Source: Paramecium tetraurelia | Taxonomy: Eukaryota > Ciliophora > Oligohymenophorea > Peniculida > Parameciidae | Reading direction: 5' to 3' | Assembly (NCBI RefSeq): GCF_000165425.1 | Contig: NW_001799638.1 | Coordinates: 186,001 to 250,000 of the forward strand | Length of the DNA stretch: 64,000 nucleotides | Shown here: positions 58,426-64,000 of the stretch, piece after piece | Layout of the letters: every line of letters starts with the position of its first letter | Numbering within the stretch: the first letter of the stretch is position 1 | Program-made: the position numbers and the translations under genes | The notes under the pieces: generated by a model | The model's database searches: none | What the model was told of the DNA's origin: nothing | Seen by the model: the letters and a program-made list of their open reading frames with translations, nothing else

Positions 58426-61400
58426 TCATCCCAAAAGAGGGTCAACTCCCCTTCTACCAAACTTCTAATAGGCAAACCAGCCTCCAACTCCCAAAATGGC
58501 AACGCCGAAAATAACAATTAAAGTGATCCACCACCAGCTTGAGCTATAAAGATATAAGGGTTAAGTTACCTTCCTCCATCACCATCATCAGGATTGGGGG
58601 GTGGGTTTGGTTCTGTGGTTGATAAGTAAGCCATTGAAGAAACATCAGCAAAGTTATTATGCAAATAGAGTTTGAATTCCACTTATTCAGTATAGGCAGC
58701 TGAATTGGTTAGGATCAATTGAGGATCAGCTCTCATCTCATACTTTTCGATTAAATACTCATCAGACAAAGCATCATAATTGATATTTGTGTATAAATTA
58801 GGCTAAATGAATAAGATGAATTGATACATATTTGGCTGAAGCATCCTTAGTTAAAAGCAAAGCAAAATCAATGGGTAAAGCCTTGTGATAATCAGCTGAG
58901 ATTCCATGAGTGAATGAAATAGTTTTAACAATGCCTGGTCTGTCGCTAGGAATGCTATAAACACCAATAACAACTTCCTTATCATTACTATAAGGAATGG
59001 CGAGAAATCCATTAACATAGGCTGATTTGTCGATTGCCTTCCAAGTTCCATATGGAGTCAAGACGTAATTCAAAACTGTATTGGTTTTGATGACAGGCAA
59101 TCCAGAGGTTGGTTTAGATGCATCAAGATCGAATCCAAAGGAATAATGAGCTGAGTTACTGGTTGTGACAAGTAAATTGATTTAGAGAGTGGTTCCACTA
59201 ATTTGACTGCTCAAAACTTTGACTTATAAGAATAAGGCATCATCTGCAATGTGATATTGATCGTTTGTGAATGTTCTCAATTTGACTTATTCATTGATGG
59301 TCTTAGAGTACACACCTTAGGCATCATATGCAAAATGAGCAAAGTAAAGACCATTGTTGATATCTGTGAAGACGATAGTATTGTAATTAACACTGTTGAT
59401 TTAATATTTGATGACATCAAAATCTCCAATTTATAAGAGTTTACTTCCGACATATTGATCATTGATAGTGAATTTATTTGAAATGGTGAATTTTGATTGA
59501 TCATAATCCAAAGCGGTGACAATAATGAAACTATCAGTAGATCCAAAGTTTTCTGGATCAGTATTCAAAATAATGATATTCTTGTTATCAGGCATAAGAA
59601 CCTTTGAGATCTTCTTGGCTCCTCCAATGGCTTGTGAACCTTGTTTGAATTGTTAGCAATTCTCCAAGTTTGTGCATTAGTTAATAAAGATACCAGCTTC
59701 ATTTTTAATGGTTGTGTAGGATGACAATATAAAACTGTTGTCTGCTGAAACAGTCACTAATTCACAATTGACGGATCTATCTTGAATTTCCTTTTTCTGT
59801 TTGAATTTACCAGCAGCATCTTGGAAGATCAAGGCATCTCTAGTTTGATATACTTAACCAGCTGTACCAAATTAGACACCATCAGAAATATCGAAAGGCA
59901 TATCTGCTCCATCCAAAACTCTGTAAATGTTGTTCCTCACCTTCAAATCACCTTTACATGTTTCACATCTAACAATAATTTATGTTTGTTGTCCATAATA
60001 CCAATCTGATCCCATATCAATAATTTACTATTAAGCTTACTTGGTAAATTTGAAGACCTTCTTCTTGGAGGTCAATACAGATTATTTGATGATAATGTCA
60101 CTTTAAGTGTTAAGGACTGTAACTTTTGACACTAAATTCAAGGGTGTGTTTCCAGGATAGTTAGAAACTTGTACTCCTGTGGTTAGATCATTAACGTATT
60201 GTTGGGTTTCTAATTCTGGAGTGATGTATAATTCAGCATCAGCCAAAATGCTTACGACTCTATGGATTGTATTGTTATTGAAATAGGAAAACATCTATTT
60301 GCCACCATCAACTGCCATATCAAAAGTCTTTTTGTCGAAGTCCATGGCTTTGGTTTCTAATACTTTGTGTAAACAAATGTGAGAAACAACTCCTGGTTCA
60401 TAGACCAAGACAACAGTTTCCTTTCCGTCAGTTGCTCTAACAAATAACCAACCTGTTTACGATGAGTAATCAACTGTTAAGGGTTTTTGCATCTTGTAAT
60501 TGAAGAAGGGCAAATTCTTGGTTTTGTAGATTCTTTGGATATGTTAATAATTGTATTCTTCAATCAACTCTTAGTCCTCCAATTGTTAAACCACAAAGAA
60601 ATGATGTTGACCAATGGCAACTTCCACTTCTGATGCTGCAATAATACTGATTTGCTTGAAGAGGATGAAAGTTGAGAAACTCTTTTGATTTGTGAATTCT
60701 CCAACGTATAAATGATTTAAAGATTGAATGAATACGAGTTGTGCTCTTGCTTTCTTGTTACTGAAGACTCTTTTAGGTGTGAAATATCCTTCTATCTTGT
60801 ATTCAGAGAGAACAGAAGAGTTGATTTCATAAATCTTTCTAAATGGTATAGTGGCATCATAAATCTAGACTGTTTTTCTGTCTTCCTAAACACAATAAAT
60901 TGCGCTTCTAACCATAGTAACTGATGTAAATTTATTTAATGGGTCAGTACTATCAACAACCACCTCACCAACTTTTTTCACTTAACCTCCAGTACTTGTA
61001 TAGATTTGAATTGAGTAATCAGTATCTTAATACATATAAGAAATTTAATTGATGAAGATCCACCAGTAGAACGAGTGCTTCTTCTTATCAATTTGAACTC
61101 CCAAAGAAAAAGTATCAAAATCACTACAATGAGCATTCTCATGATCTGCAAGAGAATGGGTGCATTTGTAGACATAGATGATCTTTGTGGGTATCTATAC
61201 CAACAAATAGAATTATTCAGAACTATCAGTAACAAGAATGTCCGAATAGATAACTTCCTTAGCATCTGGAAGTCTGATTCCATTCAATTACAAGTTCCAA
61301 GCAGATTTGATGGTCACAATGATTTTAGAGGCTCCCAATTCTGGGTGTTCCAAAGTGGCCAAAGATGAATATTAAAGGTTTGGACCAGAGGCAATCAAGT

Positions 61401-63061
61401 CAATTCCAATCGGATCTGTGGGGACTTTCAATGTTTATGGGAAAGGATGGTTGCTTTGTTCATAGATTTAACTGTCATCCTTCTTCAAGACTCTCACATT
61501 TAGTGTGACTGAGCATTTCTAAGAGGTATCATCCAATGAAATAGCATCTAGAGTGTAGGTCTTGGTTCCATCATTTGTACTGTCTTATTTCTTCAATCTC
61601 AAGTATCCATTAGAAACTAAGAATCTGTGTGCAGAATTTTTATTGACTCCCAACAAATCTGGCTCATATGGATTGATAATCAATTGATCGAACAAATCAT
61701 TAGTATAAGTGTACAATTTGGATCCATCGTCAGAATGATAAACATGTACTACAGTGTCCAATTTCAAAATTAAGAAATATTGACTCATTTACACTTAAAC
61801 TCTTCCATAACTTGCATTCTCTGGTAATTTGATACCAAACTTCATAACTCCATTTTCATAAAAGTTTGCTTTATCTTTGAAAACTAAAACCATGTGTCTG
61901 GTTATTGATCCGTCATTATTAATCAAATAATTGAAATCGAATCCATAACTCTTTGTTATGTAAGGGAAAGAGATATGTTCCTTTAACTTCCATTCCAATG
62001 ATTAAGATGTGAATTGCAAAACATAAACACCGCTTTCACCATCCAATACGTAGATGTCACCATTTGGTTCAAGTTGGAAATCCATAATTGAAAATTTTTA
62101 TTTTGTTACGTCAGTACCCAATAATCCAGCCAATTCAATCTTGGTCAAATATGCCACAGGAGTTTAAGAAAATTTCTTGTTACTATATTTATAAACTTCC
62201 AATTCACAATCATCATCCAACTTGTCATTACCCAAATCGGCAAAGTCAGTTGCCCATGCAGGCTCTGCTCTGAACAATAATGATATCTTGTCAGCTTCCA
62301 AACCTCCATCCATATCCTATTCAGATGTTGAAAAACTGAAATTATGAAACGCTATCTTTCTGTCTTCGGTATAATTATAAAGATATCCTTTTGGATGCTC
62401 ATTTGGTGAGAGATCGTAGTGCTATGAATCTTGTAAATCAACCACGATAAATCCATTATGCCATCCCAAATTGGCTGGGTCATCCAAATCTGGCTATTGA
62501 CAATCTATGACTATCAAATAGTTAGTCAAAAAATCCAAATCGTGGCATACAAAGGACACTGTTGTATTTCTGACATTCACCTAAGCATGGAATCTAGGGA
62601 CCTAATCCATTTTTTAAGGATCACTAAATTATTTAATCAAATTCTACATACCCAAGTGCGTAGAATACGTCAATGTCTGTCTTGTTTTATTCTAAAAACA
62701 CAAAGTCGTTCAACCATGCTCCATTATCGAAGGATCTATAAGCCTTGAGATTTTATATTGTCCCAATCGAAGCTTTAATTTAATTAATTATTCATACGAT
62801 CACCATGAGGCACTGGATCTCCTATTTCAGACAGAGGATCCACTGTTTCAAAGTAGGGACAATCATTGTTAATCTTGAACTTCAAATTCTCCCCCGTGAA
62901 GAAAAATTTTCGCATATCCCATTCCTTTGTTTCATTAACAGTAGCGTACACATTGTAATGCTAATTGATTGTGTCTAAACATAATCAATACACTTCATAC
63001 CGCATTTTTAAGCTAAGATTGCCGATGACATCACAGCTAATATCAGAATTGCTCTCTTCAT
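58426..63061 (-). CDS. giant type I membrane protein, 1,501 aa
   Basis: Five introns (26, 25, 28, 25 and 26 nt) leave exactly 1,502 codons, stop included. A cleavable signal peptide (MKRAILILAVMSSAILAQ) starts it. About 1,430 extracellular residues follow, rich in beta-strand, with propeller-like recurrent pieces (NGDIYVLDGESGVYVLQF, NNGLYFAHFAYDAQGVYS). Next come a Pro/Asp-Gly linker (NPPPNPDDGDGG), one transmembrane helix (ITLIVIFGVAILGVGGWFAY) and a 16-residue tail (FGRRGVDPLLG). No catalogued domain is recognised. A surface adhesion or receptor role is plausible from layout alone. Confidence 0.8.
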
Positions 63062-63809
63062 CACTTATTAATTATTAATAATTAAGGATATAAAGATTTT
63101 TTGTTTAAATACTCCCGAATAATCATGTTCTATATTATGTACATTTATTCATTTAAAATAAATTGCATAAAAGATAAACAAACCCAAAAAAACAAATTAT
63201 GTGGATTACATTATATTAAATTATATTATTAATATATAAATCAATTAGAATTTAGAATTTGATTCTTCTTTATCATTTCTGGCCCAACATAACTCAATTT
63301 AAAGTAAAATTCAACTTGATTTATCGATGATCATCCGTCTCAATCTCATAGGCAGTATGCTAATTTCAACGATTAAAATTTCAGAAACTGGAAATCAATA
63401 AATGATAATTATTCAAATATTATTCTCAATTTAGAGAAAAGCTAACAATATTCATGGATAATTATGTTTCCATCTTGTTATGACAGGAACTTAATGATAA
63501 AAAATGAAGTTGGAAATGAGAACTTCCTCTATGAAATTATATTTTTTTAAGTTTTATAAATGTATTTCTCTATAGATAATATAATTTATTCTAGAAAATT
63601 GTTTTTTGAGGGGGGTAATAATATTTATTTGCAAATTTTAAAAAATTTTTATTTTAAAGTGATTACGCAGTATAATTTAAAAATCTTAGTTTTCTAGATA
63701 AGCAATTCTAATCCACAATTAATAATCGTATTAATTATTAGAATCTTTTCTAAAATTGCACTATAAATACACCATGGAAAAATGACAGTAATTTATTAAT
63801 ACTATTTTC
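63062..63809. other. divergent intergenic region
   Basis: About 750 bp, the longest clean spacer of the window, between a leftward and a rightward gene, so it holds both promoters. It contains a short G-run (gagggggg near 63609) and no open frame of note. Confidence 0.55.
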
Positions 63810-64000
63810 ATGAAAATTTTTCACACTTTGCTTCTCAGTTTCGTAGTTTATGTTGCTATCGCAGCGGAAACAGCAACCACTTGTACAGATGATCAAGTGT
63901 TAGTAAAAGGAAAGTGAAAGGATGCCAAAAATTGCAAAACTTAAATTGGTTTCTTTAAGCAAACTCAAGCCAACGGCAAGAAACACATAGCCAAGAGACC
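63810..64000 (+). CDS. secreted protein, N-terminal part (3' partial)
   Basis: ATG 63810 opens a classic signal peptide (MKIFHTLLLSFVVYVAIAA), then a Cys-containing mature start (ETATTCTDDQ). A TGA occurs in frame at 63915-63917, but a 24-nt GTG...AAG segment around it (63897-63920) is a multiple of three, and its removal joins TTCTDDQ to DAKNCKTQIGFFKQT. The gene runs off the window. No family can be named from about 55 residues. Confidence 0.6.

Noticed and set aside
59251-62748. Several forward frames of 60-100 codons between 59251 and 62748
   Set aside because: They lie opposite the exactly framed giant membrane protein gene and look like antisense openness.
63915-63917. In-frame TGA after the signal peptide of the last gene, as if TGA coded Trp
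   Set aside because: A 24-nt GTG...AAG segment can be spliced in frame around it, and TGA acts as the stop in all other genes.
1-64000. CRISPR arrays, insertion sequences, rRNA, telomeric repeats (CCCCAA/CCCAAA arrays)
   Set aside because: None seen on scanning; the DNA reads as internal ciliate macronuclear chromosome.

Overview
The window reads as ciliate macronuclear DNA, most probably from a Paramecium. It is very AT-rich and gene-dense. Nearly every gene only stays open if TAA and TAG are read as glutamine and TGA is the sole stop. Coding frames are joined across very short introns (mostly 20-35 nt, usually GTA...TAG). For most genes the length after intron removal is an exact multiple of three, which supports the models. 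All coordinates come from reading the sequence by eye; no alignment or search was run.

Layout. 1-12 kb: the end of a C2H2 zinc-finger gene, a USP-like protein that lacks its catalytic residues, the small RPA subunit RPA3, several lineage-specific genes, one 102-base gap (10606-10707) lying inside a gene, and two tracts of decayed coding sequence. 12-23 kb: a long alpha-solenoid protein, a coiled-coil protein, a Cys-rich surface-type protein, a wrecked CTD-phosphatase-like pseudogene and a poly-Gln protein. 23-35 kb: the axonemal subunit DRC7, then GSK3 kinase, PP2C phosphatase, a CDK, a B-box-like protein and a plasma-membrane-type Ca2+ ATPase. 35-44 kb: ZC2HC1 and SAXO-like genes only 7 bp apart, a tandem pair of small secreted discoidin-like proteins, an ankyrin-AGC kinase, a CCT-like protein and a protein built of ubiquitin-like repeats. 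44-56 kb: a VWA/alpha-kinase, a small membrane protein, a B-box protein, another decayed tract, a GATOR2-like RING protein, an Sfi1-like protein and a double cyclic-nucleotide-binding protein. 56-64 kb: two large membrane proteins and the start of a secreted protein.

Themes. Cilium/basal-body functions (DRC7, SAXO-like, ZC2HC1, Sfi1-like) and signalling (GSK3, PP2C, CDK, AGC kinase, alpha-kinase, cyclic-nucleotide binding, Ca2+ pump) dominate. Neighbours are independent transcription units on both strands, with no operon logic. Decayed gene tracts beside intact genes fit the slow loss of whole-genome-duplication copies known in Paramecium; that link is an inference.

I did not find a clearly new multi-gene system. 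The most interesting items are the inactive USP, the ubiquitin-like repeat protein ending in Gly-Gly-Arg, the CCT-like domain, a GATOR2-like protein without a WD propeller, stopless 3n introns in GSK3 and PP2C, and single lesions in otherwise intact conserved genes (in-frame TGA in the Ca2+ ATPase, one extra base in the CDK).
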